From: Kitasatospora phosalacinea
Lineage (GTDB): Bacteria; Actinomycetota; Actinomycetes; Streptomycetales; Streptomycetaceae
Direction: 5' to 3'
Length of the DNA stretch: 64,000 nt
NCBI RefSeq assembly: GCF_000717185.1
Contig: NZ_JNYE01000016.1
Span: 1-64,000 of the forward strand
Program-made: the position numbers and the translations under genes
The notes under the pieces: generated by a model
Database searches by the model: none
Seen by the model: the letters and a program-made list of their open reading frames with translations, nothing else
Told to the model about the DNA's origin: nothing
In this document: in pieces, positions 16,399 through 24,528 of the stretch
Layout of the letters: each line of letters opens with the position of its first letter
Position numbering within the stretch: position 1 is the stretch's first letter

Positions 16399-16813
16399 TT
16401 GAGCACGCACAAGCTGATGTCGGGTGTCGCGGTCGCGATGGCCGTGTCGATGCTCGCGGTGCCGGCCGCCTCGGCCGCGCCCGTCACGTCCACGCCGCCC
16501 GTCCGACCTGACCACGGCCGAGGCCGCGACCGCGCCCGGGACGGTCACCGGGACCGTGCGCACACTGACCTACGAGGTACCGCCGGGCACGCCCGAACCG
16601 CAACGGCCGTCCGGCAGTTGGCACCCGGAGACCGCGTTCGGCTTCTCGCTCGACCGCCCCGGCGCGTCCGGTTCCGGAATCGTCCGGGAACGGGTCGGCT
16701 GGTCGGGCGTCCCGGACTTCAACGATCCTGCCGCGCCGCCGGTGGCCGCGAAGTGCGTGGCGCCCGCCGCCGACCTCTACGTGATCGCGGAGGGTTACCG
16801 ATTCAGGCGGTGA
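16399..16813 (+). pseudogene. small secreted protein with a frameshift after the signal peptide
   Basis: A TTG at 16399 follows a GGGGGAGGG site. It opens a classical signal peptide (STHKLMSGVAVAMAVSMLAV, cleavage after PAASA). Beyond about 16490 that frame loses coding character. The next frame carries a coherent mature region of about 100 aa (DLTTAEAATAPGTVTGTVRT, ending AADLYVIAEGYRFRR, stop at 16813). One base change near 16490-16500 would join them. The break coincides with the left copy of a 33-bp inverted repeat (16493-16525). Family not recognised. It may be a pseudogene or an assembly error. Confidence 0.6.
16493..16525 (+). repeat. 33-bp inverted repeat, left copy
   Basis: This segment (core GTCCGACCTGACCAC at 16501-16515) recurs in reverse complement at 17540-17572 with 31 of 33 identities. 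The two copies flank the HAD gene. In both, one frame reads RPSDLTTA. Confidence 0.75.
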
Positions 16814-16845
16814 GGGTGGAGGCGGCGGGCGGGGAGAATGCGGGG

Positions 16846-17391
16846 ATGGAACCGCTGGAGCCACCGCTGCCGCCACCGCCGTTGCCGCTGCTGTACCTGG
16901 ACGTCGACGGCCCGCTGATCCCGTTCGGCGGGCCGGCCGGGCGGCAGCCGGAGCACCTGACGGAGCGCCGGATCCGCGAGGTGCTGGGCGCGGAGGCCGC
17001 CGGACATCCGCTGCTGGCCAGGATCGACCCCCGGCACGGGGCCCGGATCGCGGCACTGCCCTGCCGCCCGGTGTGGGCCACCACCTGGGAGCACGAGGCC
17101 AACATCTGCGTCGCGCCGCTGCTCGGGCTGCCGCCGCTGCCGGTGCTGGAGGAGGGCGACGGCGCGGACGCGGACACCCCGTACGGGGTGCACTGGAAGA
17201 CGCCGCTGCTGGTGGGGCACGCGGACGGGACGGCGTTCGCCTGGGTGGACGACGAGATCGGGACGGCCGACCGGCAGTGGGTGGCGGACCACCACCCAGG
17301 GCCCGCGCTGCTGCTCCGTGTCGACCCCCAAGCGGGCCTGAAGGAGCAGGACTTCGCGGTGCTGGAGGAGTGGTTGCGCGGACCGGGGTGA
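16846..17391 (+). CDS. HAD-fold protein, Swiss-army-knife RNA-repair type
   Basis: A 181-aa HAD-superfamily protein. The catalytic motif I is LLYLDVDGPLIPFG (Asp nucleophile and Asp+2, about residues 18-20). WATTWEHEANICVAPLLGLP, then FAWVDDEIGTADRQW (acidic motif IV), match the small HAD domain seen in RNA-repair proteins. The ATG at 16846 follows GGGGAG. The neighbouring convergent gene is a polynucleotide-kinase-like ATPase, so a nucleic-acid end-processing pair (phosphatase plus kinase) is plausible but unproven. Confidence 0.7.
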   Translation: MEPLEPPLPPPPLPLLYLDVDGPLIPFGGPAGRQPEHLTERRIREVLGAEAAGHPLLARIDPRHGARIAALPCRPVWATTWEHEANICVAPLLGLPPLPVLEEGDGADADTPYGVHWKTPLLVGHADGTAFAWVDDEIGTADRQWVADHHPGPALLLRVDPQAGLKEQDFAVLEEWLRGPG

Positions 17392-17404
17392 ACGGGGGAA
17401 CGCC

Positions 17405-17580
17405 TCAGTCGGTGCCGGTGCCGGTCGCGGCGAGGACGGCGAGTCGGCGCCGGTCGGCGGAGAGGGACAGGACACCGAGGTCCAACTCCCGTACCGGGCA
17501 GGGCCGTAGCTGCCCGGTCCCGGTCCCGGTCCCGGTCCTGGCCGCGGCTGTGGTCAGGTCGGACGGGCGGCGGAAGGCGT
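17405..17580 (-). pseudogene. possible gene remnant downstream of the kinase-like gene
   Basis: In one minus-strand frame the sequence reads coherently (AFRRPSDLTTAAARTGTGTG, then QLRPCPVRELDLGVLSLSA) to a TGA at 17405-17407. It has no start codon and is entered only by passing the kinase stop in another frame. It begins with the same RPSDLTTA segment as the secreted gene at 16500. I read it as the tail of a lost gene or a misplaced duplicate. Confidence 0.35.
17540..17572 (-). repeat. 33-bp inverted repeat, right copy
   Basis: Reverse complement of 16493-16525 with two mismatches; see the left copy. The distance between copies is about 1 kb. Confidence 0.75.
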
Positions 17581-18540
17581 TCAGGTGGGCGGTGGCGGGG
17601 GCGGGGCGGCGTGGAAGCGTCGGGTGAAGGAGAAGCGCGCGGCGGCCCCGGCGGGCGTGACCGCTCGGCGACGTCCGGGAACGTCGTGGACGGCGGTCGC
17701 GCCCTCGGCGCGGAGCCGGTCGGCACCGGCGTCCCGGGCCATGACGGCGGCGTAGGCGCGGACGTCCGCGGCGGTGAGGTCGGTACGGTTCCGTTCGGCG
17801 TGCTGCTGGAGCAGGTCGGTGAGGCCGGGGTCGAACCGCAGCACGGTCACCGGGGCGTGGAAGCGCCCGGCGAGGGCGATGAGTCGAGCGCGTGCCTCCG
17901 AGGTGACGTTCGTCGACTCGGCGAGCGTGCTATGGCCGGTGGCGAGCCGGGCGGCGATCCTGCGGTCGCGTTCCGCGAAGACCAGTCCGTCTGCCGCATC
18001 GGATTCCGCCGCATCGGATTCCGCAGTGCCGGATTCCGCCGCGTCGGGTGGGGCGCCGAAGAGTTCCGCGCGGATCTCGTCGCTCGACACCACGGCCTCC
18101 GCGTCGATCCGCCCGCTCCCGATCAGCGCCCGGACGAAGCTGGTCTTGCCCGAGGCCGGTGGGCCGACGAGGACGACGAGGCCGGCCGGCACCCGGATGA
18201 CCGGCGGCAGGGTGTCGAGGGCGGCGAGGGCGCCTGCGCAGTCGAGGGCTTCCTCCGGGGTACCGACCGGGAGTCCGTCGGGCAGGAGGGCGTTCCGGTA
18301 GCGGTCGGCGTCGTTGTCGCTGCGGTCGGGGAGGGCGAAGCCCCAGGTGTGCTGCGCGCCGGTGAAGCGCAGGCGGCACAGCGGCAGGGTCGTCCCGTCG
18401 GTCAACTCGACGGACACGTAGGCGAATCCCGCGCGGAAGCGGACCTTGACGGTGTCCACGTGCGGCCAGCGTTCCCGGGCGTGGTGGTTCAGGCGGCGGC
18501 GCAGATGGTGCTGCACCGATTCGGGCGGGTTCTTCGGCAC
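17581..18540 (-). CDS. P-loop ATPase/kinase, polynucleotide-kinase-like
   Basis: A 319-aa protein in two parts. Residues 1-100 form an unrecognised beta-rich domain (HVDTVKVRFRAGFAYVSVEL, then LCRLRFTGAQHTWGFALP). From about 115 a P-loop kinase domain resembles the Pnkp/zeta-toxin kinase group. Walker A is VLVGPPASGKTSFVRAL, VVSSDEIRAELFG a substrate-binding DE motif, STLAESTNVTSEARARLIAL a lid-like motif. A five-residue repeat (AESDA, DNA near 18000) expands a loop. The GTG start has AGGA upstream. Possible RNA/DNA 5'-kinase in view of the convergent HAD gene; a small-molecule kinase is equally possible. Confidence 0.72.
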   Translation of the reverse strand: MPKNPPESVQHHLRRRLNHHARERWPHVDTVKVRFRAGFAYVSVELTDGTTLPLCRLRFTGAQHTWGFALPDRSDNDADRYRNALLPDGLPVGTPEEALDCAGALAALDTLPPVIRVPAGLVVLVGPPASGKTSFVRALIGSGRIDAEAVVSSDEIRAELFGAPPDAAESGTAESDAAESDAADGLVFAERDRRIAARLATGHSTLAESTNVTSEARARLIALAGRFHAPVTVLRFDPGLTDLLQQHAERNRTDLTAADVRAYAAVMARDAGADRLRAEGATAVHDVPGRRRAVTPAGAAARFSFTRRFHAAPPPPPPT

Positions 18541-18582
18541 GGGTCCATCCTGCGGGGTCCGGTGGCGGGGGCGGTGCGCTGG

Positions 18583-19170
18583 TCAGCGGGGGCGGAAGCC
18601 GTCGAAGAGTACGGCGAGGGCCCGGTCGCGCGGGGCGGGGTCCCACTGGTGGCGTTCGGCGGCCAGGCACATGGCGGCGAGCAGGGCGAGCGCTTCGGGG
18701 AGGTGGAGGTCGGGGCGGAGGCGGCCGTGGTGCTGGGCCCGTTCCAGCAGGGTGCCGAGCGCGGTGCGCAGGGCGGTGGCGGCTTCGGAGACCTCGGAGA
18801 CCTCGGAGGTGCCGGCCTTGACGTCGATGCCCGCATCGGCGAGGGCTTCGGCGACGGCGCGCATCCGGCCCGCGTTGTCCACGACGGCGGTGAAGAACTC
18901 GAAGAAGGCGTTCCCCGCGTCCGCGGCCTCGGTCAGTTCCCTTGAACGTTCGGCGAGTTGGCGCATCCGGGCGGCCATGATGTCGGTGAACAGGGCTTCC
19001 CTGGTGGGGAAGTGGCGGTAGATGGTGCCCAGCCCGACCCCGGCGGCCTCGGCGACGGCGCGCATCGAGGCGCCGGACCCCTCGCGGGCCAGGACGGCTT
19101 CGGCGGCGGCGAGGACGCGTTCGCGGTTGCGGCGGGCGTCGGTGCGCAGCGGACGGGTCTTCTCGGACAT
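18583..19170 (-). CDS. TetR family regulator
   Basis: A 195-aa TetR protein. The HTH is RRNRERVLAAAEAVLAREGS, then MRAVAEAAGVGLGTIYRHF (about residues 13-58), followed by a ligand domain containing a SEVSEVSE repeat. The ATG at 19170 is taken because GGGGGAA precedes it and the family N-terminus fits; the frame opens at 19290. It is divergent from an aldo/keto reductase gene across a promoter with an internal palindrome, so it likely represses that gene. Confidence 0.85.
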   Translation of the reverse strand: MSEKTRPLRTDARRNRERVLAAAEAVLAREGSGASMRAVAEAAGVGLGTIYRHFPTREALFTDIMAARMRQLAERSRELTEAADAGNAFFEFFTAVVDNAGRMRAVAEALADAGIDVKAGTSEVSEVSEAATALRTALGTLLERAQHHGRLRPDLHLPEALALLAAMCLAAERHQWDPAPRDRALAVLFDGFRPR

Positions 19171-19196
19171 GCCTTCCCCCGGGGTGATCTGACGGC

Positions 19197-19226
19197 TTGT
19201 CAAGCGGAACAACTGTTCCGTAGGCT
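19197..19226 (+). promoter_or_regulatory. promoter with TetR operator in the spacer
   Basis: TTGTCA (19197-19202) and TAGGCT (19221-19226) are 18 bases apart and drive rightward toward the aldo/keto reductase. CGGAACA (19205-19211) and TGTTCCG (19214-19220) form a palindrome between them, a textbook repressor position. Confidence 0.65.
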
Positions 19227-19297
19227 CCGAACCGGAACGCCCGATCCGGATCGGGATCATACCGGGCCCGCCGCCTCCGTCCGAGTGCACCGTCGGT

Positions 19298-19327
19298 GAT
19301 CACCGGCGATCACCGGCGATCACCGGA
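19298..19327. repeat. 10-bp triplicate in the reductase leader
   Basis: GATCACCGGC is repeated three times head to tail (last copy ends in A) just upstream of the reductase start, within its 5' untranslated region. Confidence 0.85.
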
Positions 19328-19360
19328 GTCGGGTACGGAGCTGGAGGGGGACGTGCGGAG

Positions 19361-20347
19361 ATGGAACAAGTACGGCTGGGAGCATCGGGGTTGAAGGTCT
19401 CCCGGGCCTGCCTGGGCACCATGAACTTCGGCCCGGCGGGCGGAGCGGGCGTCGGCAGTTGCGAGGAGGCCGAGGCGGGGCGGATCGTGCACGCCTTCCT
19501 GGACGCCGGGCACGGCCTGATCGACACCGCCGACGCCTACACCGGCGGTGAGTCCGAACGCATCCTCGGCCGGGTGCTGCGCGGCCGCCGCGACGAGGTG
19601 GTGCTCGCCACCAAGGCCGCACTCCCGCAGGGCCCGGGCCCCAATGACCGGGGCCTGTCGCGGATGCACCTGACCCGGGCGCTGGAGAGCAGCCTGCGAC
19701 GGCTCGGCACCGACCACGTCGACCTGTACCAGTGCCACCAGTGGGACCCTGACACCCCGGTCGAGGAGACGATGGCCGTGCTGGACGGCTTCGTCCGCGC
19801 GGGCAAGGTCCGCTACCTGGGCTGCTCCAACTTCAGTGCCGCCCAGGTGGTCGAAGCGCAGTGGGCCGCGGAGCGGGTCGGGGGCACCCGGTTCGTCGGT
19901 CTCCAGGTGCAGTACTCGCTGCTGGCCCGGGAACCGGAGGGCGAGTTGGGCGAGGTCGCGGCCCGGCACGGGCTCGGCGTGCTGGCCTGGTCGCCGCTCG
20001 GCGGAGGCGTGCTCACCGGCCGCTACCGGCCGGGTGCCGCGCCCGAGTCGGAGTCCCGGGCCGGACGCCTGCTCAACTCGCCGTCCGCACTGGCCCGTTC
20101 GTTCGGCGGCAGGATGCTCACGGACCGCAACCTGGAGATCGCCGGGCAGGTGGTGGAACTCGCGGCCGAACTCGGCACCACCCCGGCGGCGGTCGCGCTC
20201 GCCTGGGTCCGGGACCGGCCGGGCGTCGCCTCGGTGCTGATCGGCCCCCGTACGGTCGGCCAACTCGCCGAGAACCTGGCCGGGTTCGCCCTGGAGCTGC
20301 CGCCCGAGGCGGTTGCCAGGCTGGACGGGGTCTCCCGGCCGCGGTGA
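19361..20347 (+). CDS. aldo/keto reductase
   Basis: A 328-aa NADPH-dependent (beta/alpha)8 oxidoreductase. The catalytic tetrad is visible as DTADAY (Asp, Tyr), the Lys in VVLATKA and the His in YQCHQWD. The cofactor-binding end is SVLIGPRTVGQLAENL. It reduces carbonyls in the cytosol; the substrate is not apparent. A roughly 130-base leader contains a 10-bp triplicate. Regulated, by position, by the divergent TetR. Confidence 0.9.
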   Translation: MEQVRLGASGLKVSRACLGTMNFGPAGGAGVGSCEEAEAGRIVHAFLDAGHGLIDTADAYTGGESERILGRVLRGRRDEVVLATKAALPQGPGPNDRGLSRMHLTRALESSLRRLGTDHVDLYQCHQWDPDTPVEETMAVLDGFVRAGKVRYLGCSNFSAAQVVEAQWAAERVGGTRFVGLQVQYSLLAREPEGELGEVAARHGLGVLAWSPLGGGVLTGRYRPGAAPESESRAGRLLNSPSALARSFGGRMLTDRNLEIAGQVVELAAELGTTPAAVALAWVRDRPGVASVLIGPRTVGQLAENLAGFALELPPEAVARLDGVSRPR

Positions 20348-20370
20348 GCCCGGACTCCGGGCGGGTGCAC

Positions 20371-20418
20371 CAGCCGACGCCGCGGGCAGCCGACGCCGCG
20401 GGCAGCTGACGCCGCGGG
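20371..20418. repeat. 16-bp triplicate
   Basis: CAGCCGACGCCGCGGG occurs at 20371 and 20387 and, with one change, at 20403, in the convergent gap between the reductase and the carboxylase-associated small gene. Confidence 0.85.
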
Positions 20419-20475
20419 CGGGCAGGGCTCGTGAGTGGGAGGACTCGGGAGGGGAGGGCTCGGGCGGACGGGGCC

Positions 20476-20754
20476 TCAGGCGAGCGGTTCCTCGACCAGG
20501 CCGCAGTGGTACGGGAACTCGGCGAGCGCGGTGCGGCGCCCCGGGTCCGGTTCGGCGGCGGCCAGGTCGGCGAACACGGCGGTCAGGCGCTCGCGTTGGG
20601 CCTCGGGCAGGCGGTTCAACTCCCAGGCCGCGTTCTCCGTGAGCTTGACGGCGGTGTCGTCGGCGACCTCGTCGTCCCCGCACTCGTCGAGGAAGCGCAG
20701 CAGGTCGGCGAGGACGCCCGCCAGGGCGGGGACCAGCGGGTCGGTGGTGCTCAT
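20476..20754 (-). CDS. small protein co-transcribed with acyl-CoA carboxylase
   Basis: A 92-aa acidic helical protein (DLLRFLDECGDDEVADDTAV, then ENAAWELNRLPEAQRERL) whose ATG overlaps the carboxyltransferase stop (ATGA). No family is recognised. Its position mirrors the small epsilon subunits that follow actinobacterial carboxyltransferase genes, but the sequence does not resemble the known biotin-complex epsilon proteins, so that role is only a guess. Confidence 0.7.
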   Translation of the reverse strand: MSTTDPLVPALAGVLADLLRFLDECGDDEVADDTAVKLTENAAWELNRLPEAQRERLTAVFADLAAAEPDPGRRTALAEFPYHCGLVEEPLA

Positions 20755-22271
20755 GACGGGTTGGCTCCTGAAGTGGGGCCGCCGAGGCGGCGGTTGCGGG
20801 CGGCCCGGGCGGCGAGGCGTTCGGCGTACGGGAGTTCGGCGAGTTCGGCGAGGGCGGTGGTGACGGCGGCGGCCAGGCGGTCGCGGAGGTCGGCCGGGTC
20901 GGCGCTCTCGGGGACGACCAGGTCGACCAGCCCCGCGGTGGTCAGGTCGGTGGCGGTGATGCCCTGGGCGCGGGCGAGTTGGGGCGCGTGCTCGCCGTCG
21001 CGGTGGACGATCGCGGACGCCCCCTCCGGCGGCAGCGGGGCCAGCCAGGCGTGCTGGGCGGCGATCACCCGGTCGGCGGGCAGCAGGGCGAGCGCGCCGC
21101 CGCCGCTGCCCTGGCCGAGCAGGACGGCCAGCACCGGGGTGCGCAGCCCGACCAGGGTGGTCAGGCAGTGCGCGATCTCCAGTGCCACACCGTCGAGTTC
21201 GGCCGCGACGGAGAGTTCCGCGCCGGTGGTGTCGACCACGGTGAGCAGGGGCAGCCCCAGCTCCTCGGCGATCTGCGCCTGCCGTCGGACGGCCCGCAGA
21301 TCGGCTGCGGTGAACGGGAGTTGGGGCAGGCCGGGCCCCTGGCGCTGCTGGGCGACGACCATGACCGGCCGCCCGCCGATCAGGGCCAGGCCCCGGACGA
21401 GTGCGCTGTCGCCGTCCAGCGGGAGGAACGACTCGGCGGTGTGGTGCAGGAGTTCGAGCGCGGAGAGCCGGTCGGGTCGGCGGCTGAGCAGCACCGATTC
21501 CCAGGCATCCGTGACCGGGACGTCCGTGACCGGGGTGTCCGAGACCGGGACGTCCGTGACCGGGGTGTCCGAGACGCGGAGGGACGACGGGGGAGTGCCG
21601 GGGGCGGGGCGGGCGGTGAGGATCGCAAGGGCGCGGGCCAGGAAGGTGCGCAGCCGCTCCGGCGGGACGATCGCGTCCAGCCGCCCGTGGGCGGCCAGCG
21701 TCTCGGCCCGCTGGACGGTCGGCGGCAGTGGTTCGCCGCGCAGCTCCTCGTACACCCGGGGGCCGAGGAAGCCGAGCCGGGCGCCGGGTTCGGCCAGGAC
21801 CAGGTGGCCGAGGGTGCCCCAGGAGGCGAACACCCCGCCCATGGTGGGGTTGCGCAGGTAGGTCAGGTAAGGCAGGCCCGCGCCGCGGTGCGCGTGGACG
21901 GCGGCGGTGACCCGGACCATGCACAGGAACGCGGCCGACCCCTCCTGCATCCGGGTGCCGCCGGAGACCGGCAGGGCGAGCAGCGGCAGCCGTTCGGCGG
22001 TGGCGCGCTCCACGGCCCGGGTGATCCGTTCCGCGGTGGCCACGCCGATCGAGCCGCCCAGGAAGCCGAACTCGCAGGCGACCAGGGCCACCGGCCGACC
22101 GTCCAGCAGGGCGCGTCCGGTCAGCACCGCCTCGTCCAGGCCGGTGCGTTCGCGGGCCCGGGCGAGGGCGTCCCGGTAGTCGGGGTCGGGGTGGTCGGCG
22201 GCGACCGGCTCGTCCCAGCTGTGGAAGGTGCCGGGGTCGACCAGCAGGTCGAGGAGTTGACGCGCCGTCAC
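20751..22271 (-). CDS. acetyl-CoA carboxylase carboxyltransferase, fused beta-alpha subunits
   Basis: A 506-aa carboxyltransferase. The N-terminal half has AccD-like crotonase-fold motifs (VACEFGFLGGSIGVATAERI, GGTRMQEGSAAFLCM, YLRNPTMGGVFASWGTLGH). The C-terminal half is AccA-like (IGGRPVMVVAQQRQGPGLPQ, LTVVDTTGAELSVAAEL, LLGQGSGGGALALLPADRV). It moves CO2 from carboxybiotin to acetyl-CoA to make malonyl-CoA. The usual Cys4 zinc ribbon of bacterial AccD is absent. Halves are joined by a linker of SDTPVTDVPV repeats (24-bp DNA period, about 21500-21575). No biotin carboxylase lies nearby. Whether it feeds the polyketide cluster 3 kb away is unknown. Confidence 0.85.
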   Translation of the reverse strand: MTARQLLDLLVDPGTFHSWDEPVAADHPDPDYRDALARARERTGLDEAVLTGRALLDGRPVALVACEFGFLGGSIGVATAERITRAVERATAERLPLLALPVSGGTRMQEGSAAFLCMVRVTAAVHAHRGAGLPYLTYLRNPTMGGVFASWGTLGHLVLAEPGARLGFLGPRVYEELRGEPLPPTVQRAETLAAHGRLDAIVPPERLRTFLARALAILTARPAPGTPPSSLRVSDTPVTDVPVSDTPVTDVPVTDAWESVLLSRRPDRLSALELLHHTAESFLPLDGDSALVRGLALIGGRPVMVVAQQRQGPGLPQLPFTAADLRAVRRQAQIAEELGLPLLTVVDTTGAELSVAAELDGVALEIAHCLTTLVGLRTPVLAVLLGQGSGGGALALLPADRVIAAQHAWLAPLPPEGASAIVHRDGEHAPQLARAQGITATDLTTAGLVDLVVPESADPADLRDRLAAAVTTALAELAELPYAERLAARAARNRRLGGPTSGANPS

Positions 22272-22537
22272 CGTGGCCTCCGTCGGGGAGCGGGAGAGTC
22301 GAGCAGGGGCACGCCCTGGCCGGGGAGGAGAGGGCGGCCGGGCGTCACCCGAGGCTAGCGGGGCGGCGCGGCCGTCGGCCGGTGCGCCGCACGGGGGTGA
22401 GCAGGATCACCGGCGCGCGGCGCAGCAGGGTGCGGCGGCGGGATGCGGCAGTGGGGTTGCGGCAGTGGGCGCGGGAGGAGGCGTGGCAGCGGTGCGGCGG
22501 AACGCGATGCGGAACGTGACGCAGCAGACACCGGTGT

Positions 22538-22570
22538 AATTGGTATCCAAGATGCGTAATTGGCTAGAGT
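22538..22570 (+). promoter_or_regulatory. nsrR promoter with NsrR-like site
   Basis: AATTGGTATC (22538-22547) and GATGCGTAATT (22551-22561) form an imperfect inverted repeat resembling actinobacterial NsrR sites. TAGAGT at 22565-22570 is a plausible -10, placing the transcript start at the GTG (22578), so the mRNA would be leaderless. Auto-repression is implied. The rest of the 306-base gap 22272-22577 shows only GC-rich direct repeats. Confidence 0.5.
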
Positions 22571-22577
22571 CAGCGCC

Positions 22578-23153
22578 GTGAGGCTGACCAAGAGCACCGA
22601 CATCGCACTGCGCATCGCGATGCGCCTGGCGGTGCTGGACGAGGACCAGACCCCGACCACCCGCGAGGTGGCCGAGGCGGTCGGCGTCCCCTACAACCAC
22701 GCGGCGAAGGTGGTCAGTCGCCTCCAGCACCTGGGCATCGTCGAGGCCCGGCGCGGCCGCGGCGGAGGGCTCGCCCTGACCGCCGCCGGGCGCACCGGGT
22801 CGCTCGGCCGGATCGTCCGCGAGCTGGAGGGCGTCGGGGACGTGGTCGGCTGCGAGGACGAGCCGCCCTGCCCGCTGCGCCACTCCTGCCGGCTGCGCGG
22901 CGCGCTGCGGCGGGCGCAGGAGGCGTTCTACGCCTCGCTCGACCCGCTGACGGTGGACGACCTGGTCAGCGGGGAGGGGGACGGGGGCGGCGACGCCGGC
23001 CCGGTCCTGCTCGGCCTGCCGGTCGTGCCGGTCGCGTCGGCCGTGTCGGACACTTCACCCGCTTCGGCTGCTTCACCCGCGTCGGCCCTGCCGGACACCG
23101 GCGCTGTGCCGTCCGGCCCGCCGGGGCCGGGGCCGTTCGGCCCTTCCGCGTAG
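22578..23153 (+). CDS. nsrR: NsrR, Rrf2-family Fe-S nitric-oxide sensor
   Basis: A 191-aa Rrf2 repressor. The winged HTH includes TTREVAEAVGVPYNHAAKVV and ARRGRGGGLALTAAGR. The cluster-binding cysteines are seen in VVGCEDEPPCPLRHSCRL (three Cys, about residues 94-107), as in Streptomyces NsrR, which binds [4Fe-4S] and releases DNA on NO exposure. The typical C-terminal QEAFYASLDPLTVDDLV is followed by a 45-residue Ala/Ser/Pro-rich tail absent from the family. The GTG start lacks a ribosome site and fits a leaderless transcript. It sits directly upstream of its expected target hmp. Confidence 0.94.
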   Translation: MRLTKSTDIALRIAMRLAVLDEDQTPTTREVAEAVGVPYNHAAKVVSRLQHLGIVEARRGRGGGLALTAAGRTGSLGRIVRELEGVGDVVGCEDEPPCPLRHSCRLRGALRRAQEAFYASLDPLTVDDLVSGEGDGGGDAGPVLLGLPVVPVASAVSDTSPASAASPASALPDTGAVPSGPPGPGPFGPSA

Positions 23154-23255
23154 CCGCCCGTCGGACGAGCATCGAGTCGAGGCGAGCGGCAGACCAGTTC
23201 GGCGCCGGCCGACAGCAGCAAGTCCAGTACCAGTAGCAGGTTTTCCACACCGTTA

Positions 23256-23280
23256 AATGCGCATCTCAGATGCGAGTTTG
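23256..23280 (+). promoter_or_regulatory. NsrR operator of hmp
   Basis: AAATGCGCATCT and AGATGCGAGTTT flank a single central base as a 25-base inverted repeat with two mismatches per arm, ending 9 bases before the hmp ATG. It would block transcription initiation when NsrR holds an intact cluster. Confidence 0.75.
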
Positions 23281-23289
23281 GAGTTTCGG

Positions 23290-24471
23290 ATGCTGTCCGA
23301 GAAGTCCGCGGAGACCGTACGCGCCACCCTGCCCGCGGTGGGCGCGGCCATCGGGGAGATCACCGGCTCGTTCTACGACCGGCTCTTCGCGGCCCACCCC
23401 GAACTGCTGCGCGACCTGTTCAACCGGGGCAACCAGGCGGACGGCAGCCAGCGCCAGGCCCTGGCCGGCTCGATAGCCGCCTTCGCGACCGCCCTGGTCG
23501 AGCACCCGGACCAGCGGCCGGACGCCATGCTCGCCCGCATCGCCCACAAGCACGCCTCGCTCGGCATCGCCCCCGAGCAGTACCAGGTGGTCCACACCCA
23601 CCTGTTCGCCGCGATCGTCCAGGTGCTCGGCGACGCCGTCACCCCCGAGGTCGCCGCGGCCTGGGACGAGGTGTACTGGCTGATGGCGAACGCGCTGATC
23701 GCCATCGAGGCCCGCCTGTACGAGGAGAGCGGCACCCGCGGCGAGCGCCGCCCGTACACGGTGGTCGCCCGCACCGCCGAGACCGCCGACGTCGCCACCT
23801 TCCTGCTGCGCCCCGCCGACGGCGGGCCCGTTCCGGCGCACAGGCCCGGCCAGTACGTCTCGGTGCAGGTCGAACTCGCCGACGGCGCCCGGCAGATCCG
23901 CCAGTACAGCCTGTCCGGCCGGCCCGACGGCGGTCTGCAGATCACCGTCAAGAAGGTCGACGGCGACCCGGCGGGCGAGGTCTCCAACCACCTGCACCAG
24001 CACGTCGACGAGGGTGCCGTGCTGCAGGTCAGCGCCCCGTTCGGTGACGTGCAACTGGCCGACGGCGAGCGGCCGTTGGTGCTCGCCTCGGCGGGCATCG
24101 GCTGCACCCCGATCGTCGGCATGCTCGCCCACCTCGCCGAGACCGGCGCCACCCGCAGGGTGGTCGCCGTGCACGGTGACCGGCAGGAGTCCGCGCACGC
24201 CTTCCGGGACGAGTTCGCCCAGCTGGTCGACAAGCTCCCCGGCGGCGAGGCCCACGTCTGGTACGAGCGCCCCGAGGGCGAGTGGCCCGCCGAGCGCACC
24301 GGCCTGGTCGACCTGACCGGCCTGGACGTGCCCGCCGACGCCGTCGCCTACCTGTGCGGCCCGCTCCCGTTCATGCGCGCCGTCCGCACCCAGCTGCTCG
24401 CCGCGGGCGTGCCCGCCGCCGACATCCACTACGAGGTCTTCGGCCCCGACATGTGGCTCGGCCAGAGCTGA
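23290..24471 (+). CDS. hmp: flavohemoglobin, nitric oxide dioxygenase
   Basis: A 393-aa enzyme converting NO and O2 to nitrate with NAD(P)H. The globin domain spans residues 1-140; the proximal His is in RIAHKHASLG (about His88). The ferredoxin-reductase-like FAD domain (RQYSLSGRP, about 215) and NAD domain (LASAGIGCTPIVGML, about 270; LCGPLPFMRAV) follow. The start MLSEKSAETV at 23290 is chosen because GGAG stands 5 bases before it; the ATG at 23257 lies inside the operator. A 15-bp hairpin terminator follows. Confidence 0.96.
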   Translation: MLSEKSAETVRATLPAVGAAIGEITGSFYDRLFAAHPELLRDLFNRGNQADGSQRQALAGSIAAFATALVEHPDQRPDAMLARIAHKHASLGIAPEQYQVVHTHLFAAIVQVLGDAVTPEVAAAWDEVYWLMANALIAIEARLYEESGTRGERRPYTVVARTAETADVATFLLRPADGGPVPAHRPGQYVSVQVELADGARQIRQYSLSGRPDGGLQITVKKVDGDPAGEVSNHLHQHVDEGAVLQVSAPFGDVQLADGERPLVLASAGIGCTPIVGMLAHLAETGATRRVVAVHGDRQESAHAFRDEFAQLVDKLPGGEAHVWYERPEGEWPAERTGLVDLTGLDVPADAVAYLCGPLPFMRAVRTQLLAAGVPAADIHYEVFGPDMWLGQS

Positions 24472-24528
24472 CCGCAGGGCCCGACCTGCCGCCAACCGAC
24501 TTGCCCAAAGCAGTGGTTGACTGGCAGC

